A DNA stretch of 64,000 nt from Enterobacter wuhouensis (GCF_004331265.1 NZ_SJOO01000004.1:434001-498000), one strand, 5' to 3'; counted from the first letter of the stretch, positions 35,871-45,626 are shown. Notes: generated by a model not told the origin, from the letters alone. Made by a program: numbers and translations.

Positions 35871-36194
35871 TCTTGTATCTCCTGCGAATCATACGCTCTT
35901 GCGGTGCCACAATCGGCCCGACTGTCCTGAGCGCAAATTTTGATGCCCCATGACTATAGACCAGAACTACGTTGTTACCCAGTGTGCATAAGTTTATTTA
36001 CCGTTTGATTACAATTATTCAGAATAATCTTTGCAAACCGTGACTCAGGGCAGTATAAGCCGTCGTTTTTTCATGGATATGTGCGTCCCCCCACAAACTG
36101 GCATTGCGCTTGCGGGAAAACCCCATTGATCGCACTTATGATTAAAAGCGTATGACCAAGTGGTCGGATCACCTGCTAACAATAAGGAAACACC
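35871..36194. other. ytfK-ytfJ divergent intergenic region
   Basis: This is 324 bp between divergent ytfK and ytfJ, AT-rich in the middle. A TATAGT (minus strand, 35951-35956) is a possible ytfK -10 element. Nothing else could be assigned with confidence. Confidence 0.5.
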
Positions 36195-36752
36195 ATGACC
36201 CTACGTAACATCCTTGCAGCAGCCTGTCTGCTGCTGCCCCTGTGGGCTTGCGCTCATAATATTGAAAAAGGACAACGCGTACCGCCAGTCGGCATTGCTG
36301 ACCGGGGAGAATTGATTCTCGACAATGATAAGTTTAGCTACAAACCCTGGAATAGCGCGCAGCTCGCTGGGAAAGTGAGAGTTGTACAACATATTGCGGG
36401 CCGTACATCTGCAAAAGAGAAGAACGCAACCCTGGTAGAAGCGATCAAGACCGGAAAATTCCCGCATGACCGCTACCAGACCACCACGATTGTTAACACC
36501 GACGATGCGATCCCCGGCTCCGGCATGTTCGTTCGCTCAAGCCTGGAGAGCAATAAAAAGCTCTATCCGTGGTCGCAGTTCATCGTCGACAGCAACGGCG
36601 TGACGCGCAAAGCCTGGCAGCTGGAAGAAGAGAGTTCGGCAATCGTCGTGCTGGATAAAGAGGGCCGCGTGCAGTGGGCGAAAGACGGCGCATTGACCCA
36701 GGATGAGGTGCAGCAGGTGGTTGCCCTGCTGCACAAGCTGCTGGATCAGTAA
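36195..36752 (+). CDS. ytfJ: periplasmic thioredoxin-fold-like protein YtfJ
   Basis: This is a 185-residue protein (E. coli 184). A signal peptide [20 protein letters not shown] is followed by [22 protein letters not shown]. The body ([50 protein letters not shown]) fits the YtfJ family, a thioredoxin-like fold without a CxxC redox pair. Function unknown. Unlike E. coli, a cysteine occurs at the end of the signal peptide (LWAC), which only loosely resembles a lipobox. The 3' end overlaps cysQ by 7 nt, tail to tail. Confidence 0.9.
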   Translation: MTLRNILAAACLLLPLWACAHNIEKGQRVPPVGIADRGELILDNDKFSYKPWNSAQLAGKVRVVQHIAGRTSAKEKNATLVEAIKTGKFPHDRYQTTTIVNTDDAIPGSGMFVRSSLESNKKLYPWSQFIVDSNGVTRKAWQLEEESSAIVVLDKEGRVQWAKDGALTQDEVQQVVALLHKLLDQ

Positions 36753-37486
36753 AGCGAGACGCGGAAGCCGGGGTTAAGGAATGACTCGCGCGGGGTATAG
36801 TCCAGCGGCTTGCCCTGCCAGTCATGCACATGTGCGCCTGCGGCGGCGGCCACCGCATGGCCTGCCGCAGTATCCCAGACGTTAGTCGGCCCGAAGCGCG
36901 GGTAAAGCTGCGCCTGCCCTTCCGCCACCAGGCAGAACTTGAGGGATGAGCCTATCGACGTCGTCTGGTGCTCGCCCAGCTGTTGCAAATACTCCTCCAG
37001 CTCGCTGTCGCTGTGGGAACGGCTGATGACCACCAGCGGTGGACGCGCATCGCGGACCTGAATCTGCTTGCGCACGCCGCACTCTTCCTTCCAGGCTTTA
37101 CCTTCGGCCGCGCTATACATCACCTTCATCACCGGGGCGTAAACCACGCCGAGGATCGCTTTCCCCTTTTCAATCAGGGCGATATTGACGGTGAACTCGC
37201 CGTTGCGCTTGATGAACTCTTTGGTGCCGTCCAGCGGGTCAACCAGCCAGTAGCGCTGCCAGTGCTGGCGCTCGTCCCAGCCCTGCGGTGCCTCTTCAGA
37301 GAGAACCGGGATGTCCGGCGTTAGCGCCTGCAGCCCTTTCAGGATCACACCGTGCGCTGCGATATCGGCCGCCGTGACCGGAGAGTCGTCGGCTTTACTG
37401 ACGACGTCCATCGGCTTTGTGCCGTCGTACACTTCCATAATGGCATCACCCGCATCTCGTGCGAGCTGACAAATCTTATCTAACAT
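36746..37486 (-). CDS. cysQ: 3'(2'),5'-bisphosphate nucleotidase
   Basis: This is a 246-residue protein, the same length as in E. coli. The start [27 protein letters not shown] at 37486 is chosen by homology; an upstream start adds 10 residues. Metal-binding motifs of the inositol-phosphatase superfamily are present: the acid pair in [23 protein letters not shown] (near residue 83) and [10 protein letters not shown] (near 205). It removes adenosine 3',5'-bisphosphate formed in sulfate assimilation. It is divergent from cpdB. Confidence 0.96.
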   Translation of the reverse strand: MLDKICQLARDAGDAIMEVYDGTKPMDVVSKADDSPVTAADIAAHGVILKGLQALTPDIPVLSEEAPQGWDERQHWQRYWLVDPLDGTKEFIKRNGEFTVNIALIEKGKAILGVVYAPVMKVMYSAAEGKAWKEECGVRKQIQVRDARPPLVVISRSHSDSELEEYLQQLGEHQTTSIGSSLKFCLVAEGQAQLYPRFGPTNVWDTAAGHAVAAAAGAHVHDWQGKPLDYTPRESFLNPGFRVSLY

Positions 37487-37676
37487 TCTCCACCTCTTCG
37501 TTAACGCAGTGGGCATAACTCGTTGTTTTATTTATATCGTAATGTGAACAATTCCGCTATCTGTGAAGCAATTCCGGTTTCAATGCCCTTTTTTCTGGCA
37601 GGATTCACACTTCTGTAAGCAACAAACTATAGATACATATTCTTTTGTGGCTTGGATCGAAAAAAGGACTCCTCAG

Positions 37677-39620
37677 ATGATTAAGTTTAGCGCAACGCTC
37701 CTGGCGACGCTGATTGCGGCAAGCGTTCAGGCGGCGACGGTGGATCTTCGTATTCTGGAAACCACCGACCTGCACAGCAACATGATGGACTTCGATTACT
37801 ACAAAGATACACCTACCGAAAAATTCGGACTGGTACGTACGGCAAGTTTGATTAACGCCGCGCGCGGCGAAGTGAAAAATAGCGTGCTGGTCGATAATGG
37901 CGATTTGATTCAGGGCAGCCCGCTGGGCGACTACATGGCGGCGAAGGGGCTGAAAAAAGGCGAGATCCACCCGGTGTATAAGGCGATGAATACCCTGGAT
38001 TATACCGTCGGTAACCTGGGCAACCACGAGTTTAACTACGGCCTGACCTACCTCCATGACGCGCTCGCGGGCGCAAAATTCCCGTACGTTAACGCCAATA
38101 TCATCGACGTTAAGACCAAAAAGCCGCTGTTTACCCCTTACCTGATTAAAGAGACCGAGGTTGTCGACAGCGACGGTAACAAGCAAACGCTGAAGATTGG
38201 CTATATCGGTTTTGTGCCGCCGCAGATCATGACGTGGGATAAAGCCAACCTTGACGGGAAAGTGACCGTCAACGACATCACCGAAACCGCGCGCAAATTC
38301 GTGCCGGAGATGCGTGCGAAAGGGGCCGATCTGGTGGTCGTCGTCGCCCACTCGGGCCTGTCTGCCGATCCGTATCAGGTGATGGCCGAGAATTCGGTCT
38401 ACTACCTGAGCGAAGTGCCGGGCGTAGACGCGATCCTGTTCGGCCACGCCCACGCGGTCTTCCCGGGCAAAGATTTCGCCAGCATTAAAGGTGCAGACAT
38501 CGAGAAAGGGACGCTCAACGGCGTGCCGTCGGTGATGCCGGGCATGTGGGGCGACCATCTTGGCGTGGTAGATCTGGTGCTGAATAACGACGGCGGCAGC
38601 TGGAAGGTCACCCGGTCGAAGGCGGAAGCGCGCCCGATCTACGACGCGGCGGCGAAAAAGTCGCTGGCCGGTGAAGATAAAAAGCTGGTCGACGTGCTAA
38701 AGCATGACCACGACGCCACGCGCGCCTTTGTCAGCAAGCCTATCGGCAAGTCAGCCGACAACATGCACAGCTTCCTGGCGCTGGTGCAGGATGACCCGAC
38801 CGTGCAGGTGGTCAACATGGCGCAGAAAGCCTACGCCGAACACTTTATTCAGGGCGATCCGGACCTGGCAAAACTGCCGGTACTGTCTGCCGCTGCGCCG
38901 TTCAAGGTGGGCGGACGCAAGAACGATCCGGCAAGCTACGTTGAGGTCGAAAAAGGCCAATTGACCTTCCGTAACGCCGCCGATCTCTATCTTTATCCGA
39001 ATACGCTGGTCGTCGTCAAAGCGACGGGGAAAGAGGTGAAGGAGTGGCTGGAGTGCTCCGCCGGGCAGTTTAACCAGATCGACCCGAACAGCAGCAAACC
39101 GCAGTCGCTGATTAACTGGGACGGGTTCCGCACCTATAACTTCGACGTGATCGACGGCGTGAACTATCAGATTGACGTCACGCAGCCCGCAAAATATGAC
39201 GGCGAGTGCCAGGCGATTAATCCGCAGGCGGAGCGCATTAAAAACCTGACCTTCAACGGCAAGGCGATCGATCCGAATGCCACCTTCCTGGTGGTGACGA
39301 ACAACTACCGCGCCTACGGCGGCAAGTTTGCCGGAACGGGCGATAGCCACATTGCATTTGCCTCGCCGGACGAGAACCGCTCGGTGCTGGCGGCGTGGAT
39401 CAGTGCGGAATCGAAAAAGGCAGGCGAAATTCACCCGGCGGTGGACAACAACTGGCGTCTGGCGCCAATCCACAGCGAGACGAAGCTGGATATCCGCTTT
39501 GAAACTTCACCGTCCGATAAAGCCGCCGCGTTCATTAAGGACAAGGCGCAGTACCCGATGAAACAGGTCGCAACGGATGATATCGGGTTCGCGATTTATC
39601 AGGTGGATTTGAGCAGGTAA
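37677..39620 (+). CDS. cpdB: 2',3'-cyclic-nucleotide 2'-phosphodiesterase/3'-nucleotidase
   Basis: This is a 647-residue periplasmic enzyme. The start [19 protein letters not shown] at 37677 gives a signal peptide cleaved before [16 protein letters not shown]; the upstream extension is not supported. The N-terminal metallophosphoesterase motifs are [33 protein letters not shown] and [10 protein letters not shown]. The C-terminal 5'-nucleotidase domain contains [14 protein letters not shown]. It degrades external 2',3'-cyclic nucleotides for scavenging. Confidence 0.97.
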   Translation: MIKFSATLLATLIAASVQAATVDLRILETTDLHSNMMDFDYYKDTPTEKFGLVRTASLINAARGEVKNSVLVDNGDLIQGSPLGDYMAAKGLKKGEIHPVYKAMNTLDYTVGNLGNHEFNYGLTYLHDALAGAKFPYVNANIIDVKTKKPLFTPYLIKETEVVDSDGNKQTLKIGYIGFVPPQIMTWDKANLDGKVTVNDITETARKFVPEMRAKGADLVVVVAHSGLSADPYQVMAENSVYYLSEVPGVDAILFGHAHAVFPGKDFASIKGADIEKGTLNGVPSVMPGMWGDHLGVVDLVLNNDGGSWKVTRSKAEARPIYDAAAKKSLAGEDKKLVDVLKHDHDATRAFVSKPIGKSADNMHSFLALVQDDPTVQVVNMAQKAYAEHFIQGDPDLAKLPVLSAAAPFKVGGRKNDPASYVEVEKGQLTFRNAADLYLYPNTLVVVKATGKEVKEWLECSAGQFNQIDPNSSKPQSLINWDGFRTYNFDVIDGVNYQIDVTQPAKYDGECQAINPQAERIKNLTFNGKAIDPNATFLVVTNNYRAYGGKFAGTGDSHIAFASPDENRSVLAAWISAESKKAGEIHPAVDNNWRLAPIHSETKLDIRFETSPSDKAAAFIKDKAQYPMKQVATDDIGFAIYQVDLSR

Positions 39621-39626
39621 AAGCAA

Positions 39627-39652
39627 AACGGCAACGCACGTTGCCGTTTTTG
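39627..39652 (+). terminator. cpdB terminator
   Basis: AACGGCAAC-GCAC-GTTGCCGTT with T-run, starting 7 nt after the stop. Confidence 0.9.
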
Positions 39653-39661
39653 GTGTTTGTT

Positions 39662-39694
39662 CCCTCTCCCTGTGGGAGAGGGTCAGGGTGAGGG
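39662..39694. repeat. GC-rich palindromic repeat between cpdB and ytfH
   Basis: CCCTCTCCC-TGTG-GGAGAGGG followed by TCAGGGTGAGGGC, a single copy of the repeat also found near 1.0, 9.7 and 18.0 kb. Confidence 0.75.
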
Positions 39695-39718
39695 CATCAG
39701 GCCGCACATACCCGGCTT

Positions 39719-40105
39719 TTACGCCGCACGATCGTCCCGGTTCGCCATCACCTTCGGCGTGTTCACCTCAATCCAGTCCGCCAGCGCGGCGACCTTCTCG
39801 CTCACCTCAACGCCCAGCGGCGTCAGGCTATACTCTACGTGCGGCGGCACAACCGGATACGACACGCGATCGATAAACCCATCCTGCTCCAGCGCCTGTA
39901 AAGACTGAGCGAGCATTTTTTCACTCACGCCGCCCATCTTGCGCCGCAGGTCGCTGAAGCGATGCGTGCCCTGCTGTAACGCCACCAGGATCAGCACGCC
40001 CCAGCGGCTGGTCACGTGCTTTAACACGTCTCTCGAAGGACACTGTTCCGCGAACAGATTGCCGTCGCGCATTTGCTCGCTGAGGGTCGGCGTCGTCATT
40101 TTCAT
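39719..40105 (-). CDS. ytfH: HxlR-family regulator YtfH
   Basis: This is a 128-residue winged-helix protein of the HxlR/DUF24 family. It contains LFAEQCPSRDVLKHVTSRWGVLILVALQQGTHRFSDLRRKMGGVSEKMLAQSLQALEQDGFIDR and the wing VVPPHVEYSLTPLG. A cysteine near residue 22 (AEQCPS) is at the position used for redox or quinone sensing in related regulators. It is divergent from qorB, a quinone reductase, which it probably represses. Confidence 0.93.
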   Translation of the reverse strand: MKMTTPTLSEQMRDGNLFAEQCPSRDVLKHVTSRWGVLILVALQQGTHRFSDLRRKMGGVSEKMLAQSLQALEQDGFIDRVSYPVVPPHVEYSLTPLGVEVSEKVAALADWIEVNTPKVMANRDDRAA

Positions 40106-40117
40106 ACTTACCTTTTT

Positions 40118-40140
40118 GTACGTACTTACTAAAAGTTAGT
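40118..40140. promoter_or_regulatory. candidate YtfH operator between ytfH and qorB
   Basis: GTACGTAC (40118-40125) is an 8-bp palindrome, followed by ACTAA-AAG-TTAGT (40128-40140), a second inverted repeat. Both lie 12-35 bp from the ytfH start in the 84-bp divergent promoter region. Confidence 0.4.
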
Positions 40141-40189
40141 TATGGTGATAATGTGCCACAACACCAGACAAACACGAAGGAGATTCATC

Positions 40190-41038
40190 ATGATCGCGAT
40201 TACCGGCGCTACCGGCCAGCTAGGCCAATACGTTATTGAAGAACTGCTGAAAACCGTTCCGGCAAACCAGATTGTCGCCATTGTGCGTAACCCAGCAAAA
40301 GCTGAAGCCTTGAGCCAGCAGGGTATTGTGGTTCGTCAGGCGGATTACACCGACCAGGCCGCGTTCACTTCCGCGCTGAACGGCGTGGATAAACTGCTGC
40401 TGATCTCCTCCAGCGAAGTGGGCCAGCGCGCCGCGCAGCACCAGAACGTCATTAACGCCGCCAAAGCGGCAGGCGTGAAGTTTATCGCCTACACCAGCCT
40501 GCTGCATGCGGACAAATCCCCGCTCGGTCTGCACGTTGAACACGTCCAAACCGAGAAAGCGCTGGCAGAATCCGGCGTGCCTTACGCCCTGCTGCGCAAC
40601 GGCTGGTATACCGAAAACTATCTGGCGAGCGCGCCGCCTGCGCTGGAGCACGGCGTGTTTATCGGGGCCGCTGGCGAAGGCAAAATTGCCTCAGCGACCC
40701 GTGCGGATTACGCGGCGGCGGCGGCCAAAGTGGTTTCTGAGGAAGGTCACGCAGGTAAAGTGTATGAACTGGCGGGCGACAGCGCGTGGACGCTGAGCGA
40801 GCTGGCAGCGGAGCTGAGCAAGCAGAGCGGTAAGCCGGTGGCGTATCAGAACCTGAGCGAGGCCGATTTTGCCGCCGCGCTGAAGGGCGTTGGCCTGCCT
40901 GCCGGGCTGGCGGATATGCTGGCGGATTCCGACACCGGCGCATCCAAAGGCGGCCTGTTCGACGACAGCCGCACGCTGAGCAAACTGATCGGTCGCCCAA
41001 CCACGCCGCTGGCGGAGAGCGTCAAAGCCATCCTGTAA
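40190..41038 (+). CDS. qorB: NAD(P)H:quinone oxidoreductase 2
   Basis: This is a 282-residue protein of the NmrA-like SDR group. The start MIAITGATGQLGQYVIEELLKTV at 40190 has AAGGAG upstream; the longer frame lacks one. The NADPH loop is GATGQLGQ. NAEN-like region VINAAKAAGVKFIAYTSLLHAD and LRNGWYTENYLAS contact cofactor and substrate in the family. It reduces quinones with NADPH. Confidence 0.95.
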   Translation: MIAITGATGQLGQYVIEELLKTVPANQIVAIVRNPAKAEALSQQGIVVRQADYTDQAAFTSALNGVDKLLLISSSEVGQRAAQHQNVINAAKAAGVKFIAYTSLLHADKSPLGLHVEHVQTEKALAESGVPYALLRNGWYTENYLASAPPALEHGVFIGAAGEGKIASATRADYAAAAAKVVSEEGHAGKVYELAGDSAWTLSELAAELSKQSGKPVAYQNLSEADFAAALKGVGLPAGLADMLADSDTGASKGGLFDDSRTLSKLIGRPTTPLAESVKAIL

Positions 41039-41119
41039 TTGTTACGGATTGGTTATTTTTTGTGGCATCCCCTCGGGTCATCTCTGATAATGAAGCGATG
41101 ACCCACGAGGAGGTTCACC

Positions 41120-41944
41120 GTGCAAGGCGTACCGGAACAGTTCATTGATGAGAGAGATAGCGCGCGCTTTCGCCATCTGGCGCAGCTGCCGGGCCTGGAA
41201 CTTTATCACGCACATATCTCTGACTACGCCTTTGAGCCTCACACCCACGAAGCCTTCGGCATCGGCACCATTGAGACCGGCGCAGAACGCTTCCGTTATC
41301 GCGGTACCCAGCACCTCGCCCCCGAGAAATCCGTTGTCACCATGAACCCGGACGAGATCCACACCGGGGAATCCGCAACCGTTGACGGCTGGCGCTACCG
41401 GATGGTCTATATCGAACCCGACCTGCTGGAAGAGGTCACCGGCCTGCGCCACTGGTGGTTTAGCGACGTCACCCGCTACGACCCGCTGCGCTCGCAGCAA
41501 ATCGGCCAGCTAATTTACGGCCTGTGGCATACGAACGACCCGCTGGCGCAGAAAGGCCTGCTGCTGGACCTGATTGATACCTTCCAGCCGTTCGCCCATC
41601 ACGCGCCGGTGATTCAGGAAGGCGCGCACCGGTTTGAACGCGTGCGCGAGTATCTGCACGATAACTACATGCGCGCCCTGACGCTGGACGAGCTGGCAAA
41701 CGTCGTCTCGCTCAGCCCGTACCATTTCCAGCGCCAGTTCAAGGCGCATTTCCACGTGACGCCGCATCAAATGCTGATGGCGATCCGCCTGTGGCGCGCC
41801 AAAGCCTTCCTCACCCACGGCATGCCCGCCGCCGAGGTGGCTGCCGCAACCGGTCTGACCGATCAGTCGCATTTAACCCGCGCCTTTACCCGCCGCTACG
41901 GCATTACGCCCGTGCGTTACCAGAAGCAGGTCGCGCGGCGCTAA
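41120..41944 (+). CDS. AraC-family transcriptional regulator
   Basis: This is a 274-residue protein from a GTG with GAGGAGG upstream. An N-terminal cupin-like sensor (YHAHISDYAFEPHTHEAFGIGTIETG, residues 30-60, with the HxH pair) is joined to a C-terminal double helix-turn-helix (VREYLHDNYMRALTLDELANVVSLSPYHFQRQFKAHFHVTPHQMLMAIRLWRAK ... ITPVRYQKQ). It sits between qorB and ytfF, an insertion relative to E. coli, and probably controls the adjacent ytfF exporter-like gene. The effector is unknown. Confidence 0.92.
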   Translation: MQGVPEQFIDERDSARFRHLAQLPGLELYHAHISDYAFEPHTHEAFGIGTIETGAERFRYRGTQHLAPEKSVVTMNPDEIHTGESATVDGWRYRMVYIEPDLLEEVTGLRHWWFSDVTRYDPLRSQQIGQLIYGLWHTNDPLAQKGLLLDLIDTFQPFAHHAPVIQEGAHRFERVREYLHDNYMRALTLDELANVVSLSPYHFQRQFKAHFHVTPHQMLMAIRLWRAKAFLTHGMPAAEVAAATGLTDQSHLTRAFTRRYGITPVRYQKQVARR

Positions 41945-42019
41945 TGCGCAACCTCATACAATACGCGCGCGTTTTACCTTCCTAGACTGAGTGCAGAGTA
42001 AATCAATGTGGATGGAAAA

Positions 42020-42985
42020 ATGATTAGCGGCGTGTTGTATGCCCTGCTTGCAGGTCTGATGTGGGGGCTGATCTTTGTCGGCCCTCTGATAGTGCCGGAG
42101 TACCCGGCGATACTGCAGTCCACGGGGCGTTATCTGGCGCTGGGGCTGATTGCCCTTCCTCTGGCCTGGCTGGGGCGGGCGCGCTTGCGCCAGCTAAGCC
42201 GCAAGGACTGGGCTACTGCACTGGCCCTGACCATGATGGGCAATCTCATCTATTACGTCTGCCTGGCAAGCGCGATTCAGCGCACCGGCGCGCCGGTTTC
42301 CACCATGATCATCGGCACGCTGCCGGTGGTGATCCCCGTTTTCGCCAATCTGCTCTACAGCCATCGGGACGGCAAGCTGGCGTGGTCGAAGATGATGCCC
42401 GCCCTGGGGTGCATCGCCGTAGGGCTGGTATGCGTGAATATTGCCGAGCTGCGCCACGGGCTGGATGATTTCGACCTGTGGCGTTACGGCTCCGGCATCA
42501 TGCTGGCGTTTATCTCCGTGGTCTGCTGGGCGTGGTATGCCCTGCGCAACGCGCGCTGGCTGCGGGAGAATCCGGACAAACATCCGATGATGTGGGCGAC
42601 GGCGCAGGCGCTGGTGACGCTGCCGGTGTCACTTGTGGGATACGTTGGGGCGAGCGTTTGGTTAGGCCATCAGCAGCCGGAATTTGCTCTGCCCTTTGGG
42701 CCGCGCCCGTGGCTGTTTGTAGGCTTGATGGTGGCCATTGCGGTGCTGTGCTCGTGGGTTGGCGCGCTGTGCTGGAACATTGCCAGCCAGAAGCTGCCGA
42801 CGGTAATCTTAGGGCCGCTGATCGTCTTCGAAACCCTGGCCGGGCTGCTGTATACCTTCCTGATGCGCCAGAGCGTGCCGCCGCTGTTAACGGCCTGTGG
42901 GATCGCGCTGCTGGTCGTTGGGGTGGTGATTGCGGTGAGAGCGAAGCCGGAAAAACCGAGGGTTGTTCCGGCGTCGGAGATGTGA
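42020..42985 (+). CDS. ytfF: EamA/DMT-family transporter YtfF
   Basis: This is a 321-residue protein, ten-helix DMT superfamily type. The ATG at 42020 (MISGVLYALLAGLMWGLIFVGPLIVPEYPA) is preferred over a GTG four codons earlier because it matches the E. coli YtfF N-terminus and length. The two EamA repeats cover about residues 5-130 and 155-300. Substrate unknown. It follows the AraC gene, 75 nt away. Confidence 0.9.
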   Translation: MISGVLYALLAGLMWGLIFVGPLIVPEYPAILQSTGRYLALGLIALPLAWLGRARLRQLSRKDWATALALTMMGNLIYYVCLASAIQRTGAPVSTMIIGTLPVVIPVFANLLYSHRDGKLAWSKMMPALGCIAVGLVCVNIAELRHGLDDFDLWRYGSGIMLAFISVVCWAWYALRNARWLRENPDKHPMMWATAQALVTLPVSLVGYVGASVWLGHQQPEFALPFGPRPWLFVGLMVAIAVLCSWVGALCWNIASQKLPTVILGPLIVFETLAGLLYTFLMRQSVPPLLTACGIALLVVGVVIAVRAKPEKPRVVPASEM

Positions 42986-42990
42986 ACATT

Positions 42991-43062
42991 GCCCAGCGGC
43001 GCTGCGCTTGCAGGGCCTACTAAACCGTAGGCCCGGTAAGGCGTAGCCGCCACCGGGCAAGC
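42991..43062. repeat. REP-like pair between ytfF and the Tsr-like gene
   Basis: Two inverted REP-type units (GCCCAGCGGCGCTGCGCTTG... and GTAGGCCCGGTAAGGCGTAG...CCGGGCAAGC) are separated by a few bases, a BIME-like arrangement between convergent genes. Confidence 0.75.
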
Positions 43063-43064
43063 CC

Positions 43065-44714
43065 TTAAAACGTTTCCCAGTTCGCTTCAGACGCGGTCGC
43101 TACCGGCTGCGCTTTTGGCACATAGCTCTTCACCGGCGCGGCTTTCGCCGCCTGATTGCGGGTTATTTTGAACACCGCTACCGCTTCGTTCAGGCGCGCA
43201 GCCTGATCTTCCAGCGCCGCTGCGGCCGCCGCAGACTCTTCCACCAGCGAGGCGTTCTGCTGGGTGACGCGGTCCATCTCGGCCACCGCCTGACCGACCT
43301 GATCGATACCGCGGCTCTGCTCGTCAGAGGCAGAGGCGATTTCACCCATGATGTCGGTCACGCGGGTCACCGCATTGACGATCTCCGCCATCGTCGCGCC
43401 CGCTTCGTTCACCAGCTGAGAGCCCGCATTTACGCGCTCGCCGGAATCATCAATCAGCGCCTTAATCTCTTTCGCCGCCTGGGCGCTGCGCTGGGCAAGG
43501 GTACGCACTTCGCCCGCAACGACCGCAAAGCCGCGGCCCTGTTCGCCCGCGCGCGCCGCTTCCACCGCCGCGTTTAGCGCCAGAATGTTGGTCTGGAAGG
43601 CAATGCCGTCGATCACGTTGGTAATTTGCGCGATTTTGCTGGAGCTGGTGGCGATCTCGTCCATGGTACGCACCACGCCTTCCACCACGTTACCGCCCTT
43701 CTTCGCGGTCGAGGAGGCATCCAGCGCCAGACGAGATGCCTGACGCGCGTTGTCGGCGTTCTGCTTCACGGTGGCGGTCAGCTGCTCCATGCTGGCTGCC
43801 GTTTCTTCCAGAGACGCGGCCTGCTGCTCGGTACGGGAAGAGAGATCGTTGCTGCCGGCTGAGATTTCACCCGCGCCGGTGTAGATGGTATCTGCGCCTT
43901 CACGCACCACGCCCACCGTGTTCGCCAGCGACGTTTGCATCTCCTGAACGTTGCGCGCCAGGATCGCCATTTCGTTTTTACCCTGGGCCTGAATCGGCTG
44001 GGTCAAATCCCCTGCGGCAATGGCGCGGATATGGTTGATGACGTCCTCCAGAGGCAGCAGCAGCACCCGGCGCATCGCAATCCAGCTGGAGATAATCACC
44101 GCGATGACGAGGATCATGACGGCAGAGAGGATCCACAGGATGCGCTTATAGTCGCTTTCGTTATCCTGGATACCTTTATCGCTAAGCGCGGCCTGCGCCT
44201 CGCGCCACTCGCGATAGACTTTCTGCATCGCCGTCTGCTTCTGCTCGGCATTCTGTTTGAACATATCTTCCAGGTTGCCCTGGCCCAGCAGAACGTTCAT
44301 TTGAGTCAGCGTGGCGGAATAGATGCGGTACTGCTCCTCCAGCCGATCGGCCAGTTTTTCATCCAGACCCGGCGTTTCCGGCAGCGCGTAGTATTTATCG
44401 TAGTGCGCCTGGGCATCGGCCAGCAGGTTTTTCGCGGTGTTAACCAGCTCGTTCAGCTGACCGCCGTTAATCTGCGACGCCATGCTGCTTTGCAGGCGCA
44501 GCATGCCGCGGTTCAGCGTCACGCGCGCCTGGTTCAGGCTGATCCAGGCATCGGTAAATTCCGCCACGTTCTGGCTGGAGAGCTGAGAAACGGTGAAGTT
44601 ATCTTTATCGTTATTCAGCGCATTAATGAAAATGCCGGCAGAGATCAGCTGCATGATGCCGAGCACAAGCAGCACCGAAATCAGAAGGGTTATGACTTTT
44701 ATACGTTTAAACAT
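43065..44714 (-). CDS. Tsr-like methyl-accepting chemotaxis protein with NWETF tail
   Basis: This is a 549-residue receptor. It has a membrane helix at residues 8-30, a periplasmic four-helix domain, a second membrane helix near 192-214, HAMP, and a signalling domain with the perfectly conserved tip ([51 protein letters not shown]). It ends ASEANWETF, the CheR/CheB docking pentapeptide, so it is a high-abundance type receptor. In the ligand region LNQARVTLNRGMLRLQ, the arginines and asparagine that bind the amino-acid alpha groups in Tsr and Tar are kept, suggesting an amino-acid ligand. A sigma-28 promoter lies 41 bp upstream. Confidence 0.94.
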   Translation of the reverse strand: MFKRIKVITLLISVLLVLGIMQLISAGIFINALNNDKDNFTVSQLSSQNVAEFTDAWISLNQARVTLNRGMLRLQSSMASQINGGQLNELVNTAKNLLADAQAHYDKYYALPETPGLDEKLADRLEEQYRIYSATLTQMNVLLGQGNLEDMFKQNAEQKQTAMQKVYREWREAQAALSDKGIQDNESDYKRILWILSAVMILVIAVIISSWIAMRRVLLLPLEDVINHIRAIAAGDLTQPIQAQGKNEMAILARNVQEMQTSLANTVGVVREGADTIYTGAGEISAGSNDLSSRTEQQAASLEETAASMEQLTATVKQNADNARQASRLALDASSTAKKGGNVVEGVVRTMDEIATSSSKIAQITNVIDGIAFQTNILALNAAVEAARAGEQGRGFAVVAGEVRTLAQRSAQAAKEIKALIDDSGERVNAGSQLVNEAGATMAEIVNAVTRVTDIMGEIASASDEQSRGIDQVGQAVAEMDRVTQQNASLVEESAAAAAALEDQAARLNEAVAVFKITRNQAAKAAPVKSYVPKAQPVATASEANWETF

Positions 44715-44754
44715 GCGTTGCCTTTTTTATATGCAGGTATTGTCTGACGTGTAT

Positions 44755-44781
44755 CTATCGGCAGGCACGGCGCGTTGTTTA
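44755..44781 (-). promoter_or_regulatory. FliA (sigma-28) promoter for the Tsr-like gene
   Basis: Read on the minus strand: TAAA, 15 nt, GCCGATAG, one mismatch from TAAA-N15-GCCGATAA. It ends 41 bp before the start codon at 44714. Confidence 0.85.
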
Positions 44782-44909
44782 CTGTTTCTACACCTTTAAA
44801 AACTTTCGAAAGCCATTTTCTAAATCCATTCAGTAAGTTAAACGAGACATTTTTTTGTGATCGGCATCGCATTTTAACCTTGCCACTAAAGGGTTATAGC
44901 ATCGCCTTA

Positions 44910-44932
44910 AAGATGCATATAAAATGCATCTT
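44910..44932 (+). promoter_or_regulatory. NsrR operator upstream of ytfE
   Basis: AAGATGCATAT, 1 nt, AAATGCATCTT is the 11-1-11 inverted repeat expected for the nitric-oxide sensor NsrR. It lies 26 bp before the ytfE ATG. E. coli ytfE is strongly NsrR-repressed. Confidence 0.9.
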
Positions 44933-44958
44933 ATATTATTGATGATGAGGTAACTGCT

Positions 44959-45621
44959 ATGGCCTTCCGCGACCAACCCCTGGGCGAGCTGGCGCTCTCC
45001 ATCCCTCGCGCTTCTGCGCTGTTCCGTAAATACGATATGGATTACTGCTGCGGCGGTAAGCAAACGCTGGCGCGTGCGGCCTCGCGCAAAGAGCTGGATG
45101 TCGAGGTAATTGAAGCAGAGCTGGCGCAGCTGGCCGAGCAGCCCATCGACAAGGACTGGCGCACCGCGCCGCTTGCGGAGATCATCGACCATATCATCGT
45201 GCGTTACCACGACCGTCACCGCGAGCAGCTGCCGGAGCTGATCCTGCAGGCAACGAAAGTTGAGCGCGTTCACGCCGACAAACCTTCCGTACCGCGCGGT
45301 CTGGCGAAGTATCTGTCCATGCTGCACGAAGAGCTTTCCAGCCACATGATGAAAGAAGAGCAGATCCTCTTCCCGATGATCAAACAGGGCATGGGCAGCC
45401 AGGCGATGGGGCCGATCAGCGTAATGGAAAGCGAACATGATGACGCCGGCGAACTGCTGGAAGTGATCAAGCACACCACCAACAACGTCACGCCGCCGCC
45501 AGAAGCGTGCACCACCTGGAAAGCGATGTACAACGGCATTAACGAGATGATCGACGACCTGATGGAACACATCAGTCTTGAGAACAACGTGCTGTTCCCG
45601 CGGGCATTGGCCGGGGAATAA
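44959..45621 (+). CDS. ytfE: iron-sulfur cluster repair di-iron protein YtfE (RIC)
   Basis: This is a 220-residue protein, the same length as in E. coli. The N-terminal ScdA-type domain has [15 protein letters not shown] (near residue 30). The C-terminal hemerythrin-like domain supplies di-iron ligands: [34 protein letters not shown] and [15 protein letters not shown]. It repairs Fe-S clusters damaged by nitric oxide. Control by NsrR is supported by the operator upstream. Confidence 0.97.
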   Translation: MAFRDQPLGELALSIPRASALFRKYDMDYCCGGKQTLARAASRKELDVEVIEAELAQLAEQPIDKDWRTAPLAEIIDHIIVRYHDRHREQLPELILQATKVERVHADKPSVPRGLAKYLSMLHEELSSHMMKEEQILFPMIKQGMGSQAMGPISVMESEHDDAGELLEVIKHTTNNVTPPPEACTTWKAMYNGINEMIDDLMEHISLENNVLFPRALAGE

Positions 45622-45626
45622 AAGAA

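Noticed and set aside
35871..36194. Pho box before ytfK
   Set aside because: Expected from E. coli, but no pair of CTGTCAT-like repeats with the right spacing was found by eye.
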